Below are positions 41,244 to 49,215 of a stretch of 64,000 bases of DNA, one piece after another. Position 1 is the stretch's first letter; each line of letters begins with the position of its first letter. Origin of the DNA: Rappaport israeli (GTDB taxonomy: Bacteria; Pseudomonadota; Gammaproteobacteria; Cardiobacteriales; Cardiobacteriaceae); NCBI RefSeq assembly GCF_001888055.1, contig NZ_LXHZ01000004.1, forward strand, positions 62,001 through 126,000, in the 5' to 3' direction. A program made the translations under genes and the position numbers. A model generated the notes under the pieces. It was given only the letters and a program-made list of their open reading frames with translations, searched no databases and had not been told where the DNA came from.

Positions 41244-42409
41244 TATTTAAATCCTCTGCGTAACTGCTCTATTTGTTCTGAATACTTATCAAAAATCGCT
41301 TGCATTTCAACAGATGGTTGGTGTGCATAACTTATTATTTTATGGTCGTTTAGTATTATAACAAGTAAATACTGATATAGCATGCTTATTTCGTATTTAT
41401 CTATTTGGTAATGCTTTTGCATTTTAAATAAATGATTGCGCAAATATCGCTCTATCTCATAAATCCAGCTGTATAGTATTGTTTCCGAAGCGTGCACTTG
41501 CATTTTGTAATAGGCATTTTCTGTTGTACCAAAAGCTACGATAGAGGCAAGTTTTTCTTCGCGAGCAAAATGAATATCTGCACGACTTAAAATGCCGTTG
41601 CTAGGGTGATTATGATAAAGCGTTGCTCCTGCTAATCTACCACTTAAATCTTTATAATCAATTTCTTCAGACCTCCCACTTCTAATATCTATCACTGCAC
41701 CATGCTTATCTACCAAATAACCATGCTCCAGCCCATCTTTTTGCCCATTACTAACCACATAATGCCGCGCAATACTTTCAACATCTTCAGGGTTAGGTGA
41801 GTAGTCGGTATTGGCTTTATTATCCCCACTATCAAACATTGCCCGTCCCAATCCTGCTTTTTGTTCGCGTTCTCTGAGTAGGGCGGTGAGGTCAAGGTCT
41901 GGATTATGTGCCCAGCCGTTGTCGGCGTGTGCGGTGTGTTGTCTGCCGTGTTTGTCGGTGTATTCGGGGAGATGTGTGGGTGCGCCGTTATAGCCAAAGG
42001 CTTTAGCTTGACGCTCTGTAAGGCTTATCAAGGTGCAACGGCATTGGTGTCCATTGGGTGGGGCAAGGTGTTGCCAGCGTGGGTCGTCTACGGGCATCAT
42101 CAACCCGTGCAAGGCGCTGTGCGATGGGCGTGTGCGGCTGTCGTTTACCGCGCTATAGCGCAATATAGGACGACGCTTGGCATTATCTCTAAAGTGTGCC
42201 CATTTGGCGCTGTTGTGTGCGCTTAGGGTGGCATTGCGAAAGACCAGCTCTACATAGCGACGGTCTAGTGTGGCAAGTTCTGTAAGCGCTTGTTTCTTCC
42301 AGCTGTGAAAGCTTTGACCTTGTGCCAGTGCTTCGGTGAGGCTTTTCTTAATCTGTTCAATGTGTGATGTGTGATGGTGATGGTGATGGTGATGGTGATG
42401 GTGATGGGT
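41243..42409 (-). CDS. Phage MuF-type head protein fused to a JAMM/JAB domain (candidate polymorphic toxin), 5' end missing
   Basis: The open frame runs from a TAG at 42412 to 41245 (about 388 codons) but has no plausible start before 42163. The first ~170 residues are a phage Mu gpF/SPP1 gp7-like head morphogenesis domain: YVELVFRNATLSAHNSAKW, RYSAVNDSRTRPSHSALHG, and PNGHQCRCTLISLTERQA. After a linker comes a JAB domain with the metal signature HNHPSNGILSRAD (about 41582-41617) and an upstream EHGYLVDKHG. A further ~90-residue helical part ends the protein. The C-terminal part is clearly AT-richer than the MuF part. MuF proteins carrying C-terminal toxin domains are a known class. The 5' end is lost at a hexanucleotide repeat, so it may be a remnant. 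Confidence 0.7.
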   Translation of the reverse strand, partial: THHHHHHHHHHHHTSHIEQIKKSLTEALAQGQSFHSWKKQALTELATLDRRYVELVFRNATLSAHNSAKWAHFRDNAKRRPILRYSAVNDSRTRPSHSALHGLMMPVDDPRWQHLAPPNGHQCRCTLISLTERQAKAFGYNGAPTHLPEYTDKHGRQHTAHADNGWAHNPDLDLTALLREREQKAGLGRAMFDSGDNKANTDYSPNPEDVESIARHYVVSNGQKDGLEHGYLVDKHGAVIDIRSGRSEEIDYKDLSGRLAGATLYHNHPSNGILSRADIHFAREEKLASIVAFGTTENAYYKMQVHASETILYSWIYEIERYLRNHLFKMQKHYQIDKYEISMLYQYLLVIILNDHKIISYAHQPSVEMQAIFDKYSEQIEQLRRGFK

Positions 42410-42504
42410 CTAGCTATAAGGACGCAGACGCTCTGAGCGCTATAGAAGATTTTGCCGGGGAGCGCGTTTTAAGTGTGTTGAAATTAGGTAGAGTGGGGCA
42501 GTGA
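42367..42504 (+). CDS. Short reading frame with Gly-Asp repeat, possibly the tail of a lost gene
   Basis: 45 codons from ATG 42367: the hexanucleotide repeat is read as Gly-Asp repeats, then SSYKDADALSAIEDFAGER and a stop at 42502. The end portion looks like genuine protein, not antisense noise. It does not resemble anything I recognise. It may be the C-terminal end of a gene whose front was lost when this junction formed. It runs opposite to the MuF gene and overlaps its 5' region through the repeat. Confidence 0.3.
   Translation: MCDGDGDGDGDGDGSSYKDADALSAIEDFAGERVLSVLKLGRVGQ
42373..42408. repeat. GATGGT hexanucleotide repeat
   Basis: Five perfect and one imperfect tandem copies of GATGGT. 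On the - strand they encode alternating His-His codons (CATCAC) at the broken front of the MuF frame; on the + strand they encode Asp-Gly. Unit length is a multiple of three, so copy-number change would not shift frame. Confidence 0.95.
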
Positions 42505-42506
42505 GA

Positions 42507-43423
42507 TTAAGGGCTGAGGAGTTGTAGGCGGTGAGTGAGGTCGGGGGCAAGTAGGAGGACGCGGAGCCATAAAAATAAATAGATGCTTATCCAGATGCCG
42601 AGGTTGTCATAGTGATGGGTGAGCAGGGTGGAGAGGGGCAGGGTGATGAGTGCGATGAGGAGCATGGCGTTGCGCAGGGATTTGGAGGCGGTTGCGCCAA
42701 AATAAAATCCATCGAGTAGATAGCCACCGACACCGCTTAGGGGTAAGCCGATTGCCCACCAGCGATAGTTTAAGGCGATGGTTTTGGCTTGTTCAAGGCT
42801 GGTCATGTGGTTGATATAAAAGGGAATGAGGAGGAAATAAAGGAGGCTGAAGCAGGCGGATAGGACGATGGCGGAGAGGGTGGTTTTTTGATGGCTTGTT
42901 TTAGTGTGTTTTGCGAGCGCTTGCCAATGCTTTGTCCTGTGAATGTTTCGGCGGCAACAGCGATGCTGTCTAGGGTGTAGCCTGCAAAAGTGAGTGCCAT
43001 AAGAGGAGGAGGTTGGCGGCGATGATGTTTTCCCCGAGTCCGCTAGCAAGGCGCTGAAACCAGCTTAGGCAGAGGACAAGCATTAGGGTTCGGATAAATA
43101 GGTCGCTGTTTAGGCGCAAGAGGCGCAAGAGGGCATCTTTGGCGAGAAGGGCTTGGCGAGTGCTGGGGAAAAAGGCGATGGTTAGTTGGCGAGCGCGACG
43201 CGCGATGAGATAAAGGGCGCTAATCAGTGCGAGGTAGTTGGCAAGCACGGTTCCCCATGCAACGCCTTTAATGTGTAGATGAAAGCCATAGACTAAAATT
43301 AGGCTGAGGATGATGTTGCTTAAGGTGAGAATGGTTTGCTCAATAAGCAGATATCGCCCTAATCTTTGTCCTGCAAACCAACCGATGACGCAAAATAATC
43401 CAAGTTCGGCGGGTGCGCCACCG
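42507..43423 (-). pseudogene. MATE-family efflux transporter (DinF-like), 5' end missing, two frameshifts
   Basis: The C-terminal two-thirds of a multidrug and toxin extrusion transporter: about 305 residues with eight or so helices, including GYTLDSIAVAAETFTGQSIG and GYLLDGFYFGAT, typical of the DinF branch. Frame breaks at 43001-43002 (one A short on +) and at the T6 run 42884-42889 (one T short); these look like sequence errors. The real lesion is at about 43420, where the frame GAPAELGLFCVIGWFAG meets unrelated GC-rich DNA. The first ~130 residues are gone, so the gene should be non-functional. Confidence 0.75.
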
Positions 43424-43535
43424 TCAGCTCGGCGGCTAATTTTGCCGCCATATCGCTAATTGCGGTATTGTCCGCCTGCGCGGCAAGCACCGCCGCGCTT
43501 TGCAGAATCTCTTGTTCCATAAGGCTTTGAGCCAT
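43424..43535 (-). pseudogene. N-terminal fragment of a SIS-domain sugar-phosphate protein
   Basis: Starts at ATG 43535 with GGAG upstream, just after nanM: MAQSLMEQEILQSAAVLAAQ, then a helical stretch of about 20 residues before it is cut off against the MATE gene. The start resembles NagB-II/AgaS-type SIS proteins (M-x-QEI...VL), which would convert amino sugar phosphates, in keeping with a sialic-acid cluster. Only ~38 residues remain. The assignment is tentative. Confidence 0.45.
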
Positions 43536-43545
43536 GATGTTCTCC

Positions 43546-44675
43546 TTAATCAATGTTCAAGTTTTTGCCGTCAAAACGCAGACGCTGCACGCTGCCGATT
43601 TCGCCGCCGTCGCCTTTGCCGCCGAATAAAATCACGGCATCTTCATAATTGAGCGATACGCCGTAGCCGCTGGCACTCGGCAATTGTCCCGCCAGCTGCC
43701 ATTTGCCGTCTTTTAAGGCATAAACATTGGGGTCGTAATAGCGCGTCAAGCTTCATGGGCAAAGTATTTGCCGCTTTCATATTGCGCCCGCGCGCCGGTG
43801 AAATTCGCGCCGCCGCCGAGCAGATAATAGCCGTGGCTATGTCCCGAATAGGCGCCTGCCAAGCCTTCCTGCCGCGCCTGTCCTTCGCCGGCAATCAAAA
43901 CCGGCAAACTTTGCCATGCCAATTGTCCTTTCTCGTCAAAAGTGCCTAGCTCAACGCTGTCGCTGCGCAAGCCCGGCTTGAGTTCGCCGTTGGCGACATA
44001 GACTTTTCCCTCATGGATTTTTACCGCCGCGCCCGCGCGTCCGGCAAAAGGCGTGATGCCTTCGTTATGCCATTGATTCGTGGCAGGTTCATAGCTGAAA
44101 ACTTGATTGTTAAAGAAATAATCTTGGCTAGGCTGATTAAAATAAGCCTTCATCACTGCCGCTTGCTTGTCTTTGTCTTCTCCGGCGGCGCTGTAGTCTT
44201 GGAAATAGCCGTTAAAAATCGAGAGATTGCTGCCGCCGACAAAATAGATTTTGCCCTGATGCGCAAAGGCTTGCGCGCCGACCAAGCCCAGAGGCGAACG
44301 CGTGGGCAGGCGTTGCCATGTTTGCTTAGCGGGATCAAACACATGCGCGTCATTGATGAGTTGCAAGATGCCTTGCGCGTCTTTCTGCAAACCACCGAAT
44401 ACATACAGTTTGCCCTCAAGGGCGGCGACGACGGGCTGGCTGCGCGTGCCGGCAGGGAAATCGGGCAAGGTTTGCCATTGCGCCTGCTGCTTGCTCAAAT
44501 CGAGGCTGAAAAACTGCTCGCCCGCGCTGCCCAAGCCAATATAGGCGGTGTTGTCAATCAAAGCGCCGCCGCCGTCTGCAAATGCTTTCGGCAAATCGGG
44601 ATAAACGCCCGCCCATGCCGCGGCAGTCAAACCTGTCAATGCAAGGGATAACAGAGTCTTAGAATAAAGTTTCAC
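43546..44675 (-). CDS. nanM: N-acetylneuraminate epimerase (mutarotase), kelch-repeat, with one frameshift
   Basis: Periplasmic enzyme that speeds conversion of alpha- to beta-sialic acid so that it can be imported. Read through, about 376 residues: a signal peptide (ALTGLTAAAWA), then kelch repeats (GKLYVFGGL, GKIYFVGGSNL, YYLLGGGANF, DAVILFGGK) forming a beta-propeller. YPDLPKAFADGGGALI and FNNQVFSYEPATNQWHNEG fit NanM. Frame breaks near 43748 (one base missing). Codon use and GC are visibly higher than in flanking genes, indicating import. It lacks the usual transporter and lyase partners here. Confidence 0.85.
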
Positions 44676-44780
44676 TTTTCACTCCTTCTGCTTATTGAAA
44701 TAAATTTTTACAAATCATAATATAGTTTGAAATTTCTTTCAAAGCATTTTATACCCGATGCACAAGCAAGGAGAATGGAT

Positions 44781-44903
44781 ATGAATTCCCCCCCTAACAT
44801 TGCCGCCTTGCAAGGCGGGCTGATTGTTTCCTGCCAAGCTTTGCCGCATGAGCCTTTGCATTCCGCTTTCATTATGGGACGCATGGCATTGGCGGCGCAC
44901 GCC
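44781..44903 (+). pseudogene. nanE: N-terminal fragment of N-acetylmannosamine-6-phosphate epimerase
   Basis: From ATG 44781, with AAGGAG 7 nt before: [20 protein letters not shown] continues to MALAAHA, the typical NanE opening (QGGLIVSCQ). It is then cut at about 44900 where DNA of a sugar-ABC permease gene begins on the opposite strand. About 40 of the usual ~225 residues remain. Divergent from nanM, with a ~105-bp AT-rich spacer that would hold both promoters. Confidence 0.7.
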
Positions 44904-45128
44904 TTCGCAGGTTATGCCTGTGCAGGCACTATTCCATACTTTATGCCAAGCGCCTAAATAGAATTCTTTGGGAAGTGTGAGTAGGTTGCCAGTGCGGATA
45001 TCGTCCATGGTTTTTAAAGAGGTGAGAAGCATCACAACTAATGGTGCGATATAAAATCCAACCATAAATAGCGAGTCTTGCACGGGTATTTTTGGGCGGT
45101 TGTAATGCTTTAGCCATGGCGTTTTCAC
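44898..45128 (-). pseudogene. Fragment of a sugar ABC transporter permease (GtsC/MalG-like)
   Basis: About 75 residues: a first membrane helix MVGFYIAPLVVMLLTSLKTM, then [20 protein letters not shown], then [11 protein letters not shown]. This is the N-terminal portion of a MalG-class permease of the glucose/mannose GtsABCD type. It stops at the junction with the nanE fragment at about 44900. Upstream it runs directly into the remnant of a sugar-binding protein gene. No ABC partner survives nearby. Confidence 0.7.
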
Positions 45129-45312
45129 CGCCGCCTGCTACGGCAAAATCTTCCTAAGTGTGTCCTTTTTCTTCAAGCTGTTATTTAAGTGCGCCAACAG
45201 ATTTTGCCTCACTGCCTGAAGTCCACCAATGCAAGACTTCTAATTTGCCAGCAAAGGCGCTGCTGCTTAAAGTGGCGATGGTGAGTGCGAGTAGGGTAGG
45301 TTTGAAAGTCAT
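45100..45312 (-). pseudogene. Remnant of a sugar ABC transporter binding protein (GtsA-like)
   Basis: Starts MTFKPTLLALTIATLSSSAF with a clean signal peptide (SAFA|GKLEVLHWW), continuing to WWTSGSEAKSVGALK. Two in-frame stops follow (TAA and TAG, the latter where GHTW is expected), then EDFAVAGGGENAM before the permease fragment begins. These are substitutions, not indels, so this is a genuine pseudogene. The rest of the binding protein and the first permease gene appear deleted. Confidence 0.75.
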
Positions 45313-45605
45313 AGAATATCCAATATTGGTTGTTGTTAAATACTGTACGCGCCCGATAATAGCCTAAGGTTACTATCACTTCGTTCAATATTTAATGTGC
45401 ATACTAATCTCTAAGATTTAATAATACAAACTTTTCACAATTAAATTGAGATATTGAATAATGAAATAAAGAAAATACGAGCAGTTAATGTTATTTTTTG
45501 TTAAAAATCAGGAGGTAGTCTCTGGGGTCAAAATGAAAGAAGGGATGATTTTTTATGCAAAAATGATGGCGGTATCGATTAACCCCCTGCAAAGGCAGCA
45601 GTGCA
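45313..45605. other. AT-rich stretch without recognisable genes
   Basis: Between the sugar-binding-protein remnant and the hsdM remnant. AT-rich toward the left half, with no convincing gene on either strand and no clear repeat. The left part presumably carried the promoter of the lost transporter operon. Confidence 0.5.
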
Positions 45606-46847
45606 TTAGCAAAAACAATGGGCAGGCGACGCGGGCAATTTGGCGGTAGTGGATAGTGGCGGTAGAGTCTGTGGGCATTTTTTTGCACTTGATGGGTTAT
45701 AAGATACTGCCAATGCCGGTAAATCTTTCCACAAAAAGGGCGATTTTCTCAAAAACATTTTGTTTTTTATGGCGATAATCGGGATGTAGGGGGCTGATTT
45801 TGGGGGAGGGTATTGTTGAGCGCTGTGCAGGATAAAGGCAAAATCGGCTTTGGATTTGGGGGCGAGGATGCCTGCTGGGGCGAAGCGGTCATCATTGATC
45901 AGCGTGGGGTCGTCACCGCCAATCCAGCTGATAGAATAAGGCGGATTGGAGACGATGGCGTCAAAGGGGCGCTGATCTTTGAGTTGGGGGTTGAGCAGGG
46001 TGTCGCCGTGGGTGAGGGTGAATTTATCATAGTTGATGCCGTGTAAGAACATGTTCATGCGGGCGAGGGTGTAGGTGGTGTAGTTGATTTCTTGCCCGAA
46101 AAAGCCTTCTTCGATTTGGTGTTGGTCAAATTGTTGTTTGGCTTGAAGGAGGAGGAGCCCTGAGCCGCATGTTGGGTCGTAGATTTTATTAATGCGGGTT
46201 TGTCCGTGCAGGGCAAGGCGGGCGAGCAGTTTGGATACGCTTAGGGGGGTGAAGAATTCGCCGCCTGATTTGCCTGCGTTGGCGGCATAGTTGGAGATGA
46301 GGTATTCGTAGGCATCGCCGAAGAGGTCGATTTTGCTGTCGGCAAAGCCGTTGAATTTGAGTTCGGCGATGTTGGTTAGGATGGCGGTTAGGCGTCGGTT
46401 GCGCTCTATAACGCTGTTTCCTAGGCGGTTGGCGCTGGTGTCAAAATCAGCGAAGATGCCTTTTAGGTCGTCTTCAGAGTCGTAGCCTTGGGCGGAGGCT
46501 TCAATGGCGTTAAAAATTTCTTTGAGTTCGATGTTGAGATTGGGGTTGGTGGAGGCGCTTTTAACCACATTGATAAACAGTTGGCTGGGGTAGATGAAAT
46601 AGCCTTTGGTTTTTATGGCGTCGTCTTTAATGCCTAATTGGTCAATGTATTCATCGCTAAGGCTGGCATAATCCAAATTGTCATCATCGCCTTGCATATA
46701 TTCGGCAAAGTCTTCACTGATAAAGCGATAAAACAGGGTGCAGAGGATGTATTGTTTAAAATCCCAACCGTCAACGGCGCCTCTTACGTCGTCGGCGATT
46801 TTCCAAATTTGTTTGTGCAGTTCGGCGCGTTGTTGGCTTTAGCTCAT
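45606..46847 (-). pseudogene. hsdM: Type I restriction-modification methyltransferase subunit, truncated
   Basis: N6-adenine methyltransferase subunit of a type I system. From ATG 46847 the frame aligns with HsdM ([41 protein letters not shown]), but codon 3 is TAA. The SAM motif [11 protein letters not shown] and the catalytic NPPYS are intact. After [12 protein letters not shown] (about 45825) similarity stops and the remaining codons look random, so about the last third is lost. No hsdS or hsdR is adjacent. Catalytic motifs survive, but with no specificity subunit and both ends damaged this is a remnant. Confidence 0.8.
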
Positions 46848-46862
46848 GGCTGGAGTGTCTCT

Positions 46863-47569
46863 CTAGGATGGGATGGATGGAAAGGGTGGGTGGTTTGCGC
46901 GGTTAGTAGTGGGTGCGTAGGGTGAGGGTGGGCGGCGGTGGGAGGGTGGCTTGGTCTTTTTGCGCGACGTGGAGGGTGGGGGCTTGTGTGGGGAGCGTCT
47001 TGCGCCTGCGTAGCGTTTTTGCCAGTAGGGGAGTTGGGTGCTGGTGATTTCTACTTGTTTACCACTGGAGGGGGCGTGGAGCATTTTATGGTTGCCTAGG
47101 TAGATGCCGACGTGGTCGATGGTTTTTCCGTGGCGGAAGAAAACGAGGTCGCCTATTTGGGGTTGGCTGACCTTTGTAAGCGCTTGGTATTGGGCGCGAC
47201 TGGTGCGGGGGAGGTTGATGCCTGATTGTTTGAAAATGTGTTGGATAAAGCCTGAGCAGTCAAAGCCTTGTTGGGGGTTGTTGCCGCTTCTTTTATAGGG
47301 GATGCCAATGAGGGTTTTTCCGTAGATGATGGTTTCAAGATGATTGGCGGGGGTGGATTGGGGGAGGGGGGAGGCGTTTTGTGCTTGGGCGGTCTCAGTT
47401 TGGGCGGTTTGGAATTGGATGATTTGGCGGGCGGGGGGATTTGATTGGGGGCGCTGGGCTCTAGGTTTGTCATGGCTAGGCTGGAGAGGGGGGCGCTGTG
47501 GGCAGTGGTTTGTAGGCTGAGGGTGAGGAGGAGGGGCGCTAGGGTTTTGAGGGTTTTAGTTGATAACAT
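46863..47569 (-). CDS. NlpC/P60-family peptidoglycan endopeptidase, with one frameshift
   Basis: Predicted secreted cell-wall hydrolase of the MepS/Spr type. A signal peptide (LLLTLSLQTTAHSAP), a Gln/Ala/Pro-rich linker, then the C40 peptidase domain: catalytic Cys in GFDCSGFIQ, His in DHVGIYLG and the third polar residue in HAPSSG, ending PYWQKRYAGARR as in Spr. Frame breaks at the G6 run 47433-47438 (one base short). After GARR the raw frame continues with an odd Pro/Ser/Lys-rich tail; another frame would end about 13 codons earlier, so the exact C-terminus is uncertain. It follows phoU by 115 bp. Confidence 0.8.
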
Positions 47570-47683
47570 CATTTTTTTAATGGGTGGTTGTGGGAAATTA
47601 GAAAAGAGCGCCATTGTAGCGCAATGGCGGGAAAATCGCTAGGCGAAACATGGAGATGAGGCGGTATTTTGCCGTTTGTTGGT

Positions 47684-48349
47684 TTAGGGGTGGCGCAGGT
47701 CGTCGCCTGTGGCGTAGTAGAGGATGGCTTCGGCGATGTTCATGCAATGATCACCCACGCGCTCTAGCGCTTTGGCGGCAAACATGATGTCAACGGATTG
47801 GGTGATGTTGCGCGGGTCTTCTAACATGTAGGTGAGCAGTTGGCGCATGACGCTGCTGTAGTTGTCGTCTAATAGACTGTCGTCTTGAAAGATTTTTTGC
47901 GCGGCTTGGATGTCAAGGCGGGCGAGCATGTTGAGGGCGTCGCTTAGGATGCTTTGCGCTAGGCGCATGGTGGGGCGGAGTTCGCGCCAGAGTTTGCTGT
48001 TGGTGTCGACTTCATCGCGTGCCATAAAATGCGCAACTTTGCTGATTTCATCGCCAATGCGTTCGAGGTCGATGGCGATGCGTTCGCAGGCGGTGATGAG
48101 GCGGAGGTCGCCTGCAACAGGGGCACGCATGGCTATGAGGCTGATGGCTTCTTTGTTGATGGCGCTTTGGTAGTCGTTAACTTGTTCTTCAAGTGTTTGA
48201 ACATCGATTAGGACGCTTTCATTGGCGCTGTTTTGTAGATATTGGCTGATGTGGGTGAGCTGTTGTTCGGTGAGTTTGCCCATTTGCATGAGGAGGTCTT
48301 GGAGGTGGTGGAGGCTGGTGTCAAAGCGGGTGCTGGTGTGGTTTGCCAT
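47684..48349 (-). CDS. phoU: Phosphate signalling regulator PhoU
   Basis: Represses Pho signalling when the Pst transporter is saturated. 221 residues made of two three-helix PhoU repeats, with metal-binding ERIAIDLERIGDEISKVAHF and ALERVGDHCMNIAEAILY. ATG 48349 with AGGA upstream is preferred; the longer frame upstream lies in pstB. Last gene of pstSCAB-phoU, 25 bp after pstB. Confidence 0.95.
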   Translation of the reverse strand: MANHTSTRFDTSLHHLQDLLMQMGKLTEQQLTHISQYLQNSANESVLIDVQTLEEQVNDYQSAINKEAISLIAMRAPVAGDLRLITACERIAIDLERIGDEISKVAHFMARDEVDTNSKLWRELRPTMRLAQSILSDALNMLARLDIQAAQKIFQDDSLLDDNYSSVMRQLLTYMLEDPRNITQSVDIMFAAKALERVGDHCMNIAEAILYYATGDDLRHP

Positions 48350-48374
48350 GGTGGGGTCCTTTGGTTTGGGTGGA

Positions 48375-49187
48375 TTAGCCGAAACGTCCTGTGATGTAGT
48401 CTTCGGTGAGGGTGTGTTTGGGGTGGGTGAATATTTGCTTGGTTTCACCAATTTCTATGAGTTTGCCTAGGTGAAAATAGGCGGTGCGCTGGGAGACGCG
48501 CGCGGCTTGTTGCATGGAGTGGGTTACGATGGCGATGCAGTAGTTCTGGCGTAGTTCGTCCATGAGTTCTTCTATTTTGCCTGTGGCGATGGGGTCTAGG
48601 GCGGAGCAGGGTTCGTCCATGAGGATAACGCTGGGTTTGACGGCGATGGCGCGGGCGATGCAAAGGCGTTGTTGTTGTCCGCCTGAGAGTCCTGTGCCAG
48701 CTTGGTCGAGGCGGTCTTTGACTTCTTCCCATATGCCTGCTTTGCGTAGCGAGGTTTCAACGATTTCGTCCATGTCGGCTTTGGATTTGGTGAGTCCGTG
48801 GATGCGCGCGCCATAGGCGATATTTTCGTAGATGGATTTGGGGAAGGGGTTGGGCTTTTGAAAGACCATGCCTACGCGACGGCGCAGGTGAACGACGTCT
48901 AATTTGGGGTGATAGATGTTTTGTTCGTCGATGGTGATTTCGCCACTGACTTTGGCATGGGGGATGATGTCGTTCATGCGGTTTAAACAGCGTAGGAAGG
49001 TGGATTTGCCACAGCCAGAGGGCCCTATCATGGCAAGGATTTCATTATCGCCTACGTCAAGGCTGACGTTAAAAATGGCTTGTTTGGCGCCATAGTGGAC
49101 GTCGACGTTGCGGGCTTTGATTTTGGGGTCGTCTATAAAGGGATTGCCGACGGTTTCATGATGCTCTAGGTTGGTTTTTTGGGGCAT
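48375..49187 (-). CDS. pstB: Phosphate ABC transporter ATP-binding protein
   Basis: ATPase of the high-affinity phosphate importer. About 270 residues. Walker [11 protein letters not shown]-loop [10 protein letters not shown], signature [16 protein letters not shown], Walker [14 protein letters not shown] and the H-loop VTHSMQQA are all present. The start is taken at 49187 ([11 protein letters not shown]) with AAGGA upstream. In order between pstA and phoU. Confidence 0.97.
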   Translation of the reverse strand: MPQKTNLEHHETVGNPFIDDPKIKARNVDVHYGAKQAIFNVSLDVGDNEILAMIGPSGCGKSTFLRCLNRMNDIIPHAKVSGEITIDEQNIYHPKLDVVHLRRRVGMVFQKPNPFPKSIYENIAYGARIHGLTKSKADMDEIVETSLRKAGIWEEVKDRLDQAGTGLSGGQQQRLCIARAIAVKPSVILMDEPCSALDPIATGKIEELMDELRQNYCIAIVTHSMQQAARVSQRTAYFHLGKLIEIGETKQIFTHPKHTLTEDYITGRFG

Positions 49188-49215
49188 GGTGTGTTCCTTT
49201 GAATTGGGTTTGAAA

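Noticed and set aside
42373-42408. Repeat array considered as CRISPR
   Set aside because: Six-base units with no spacers and no cas genes; it is a simple tandem repeat.
44013-44651. Long + strand open frame of 212 codons
   Set aside because: It lies antisense to nanM, whose kelch repeats and signal peptide are unmistakable; long antisense frames are expected in GC-rich DNA.
45491-45820. Short frames after the hsdM truncation as an hsdS remnant
   Set aside because: None of the three minus-strand frames shows recognisable target-recognition or coiled-coil segments; too weak to name.
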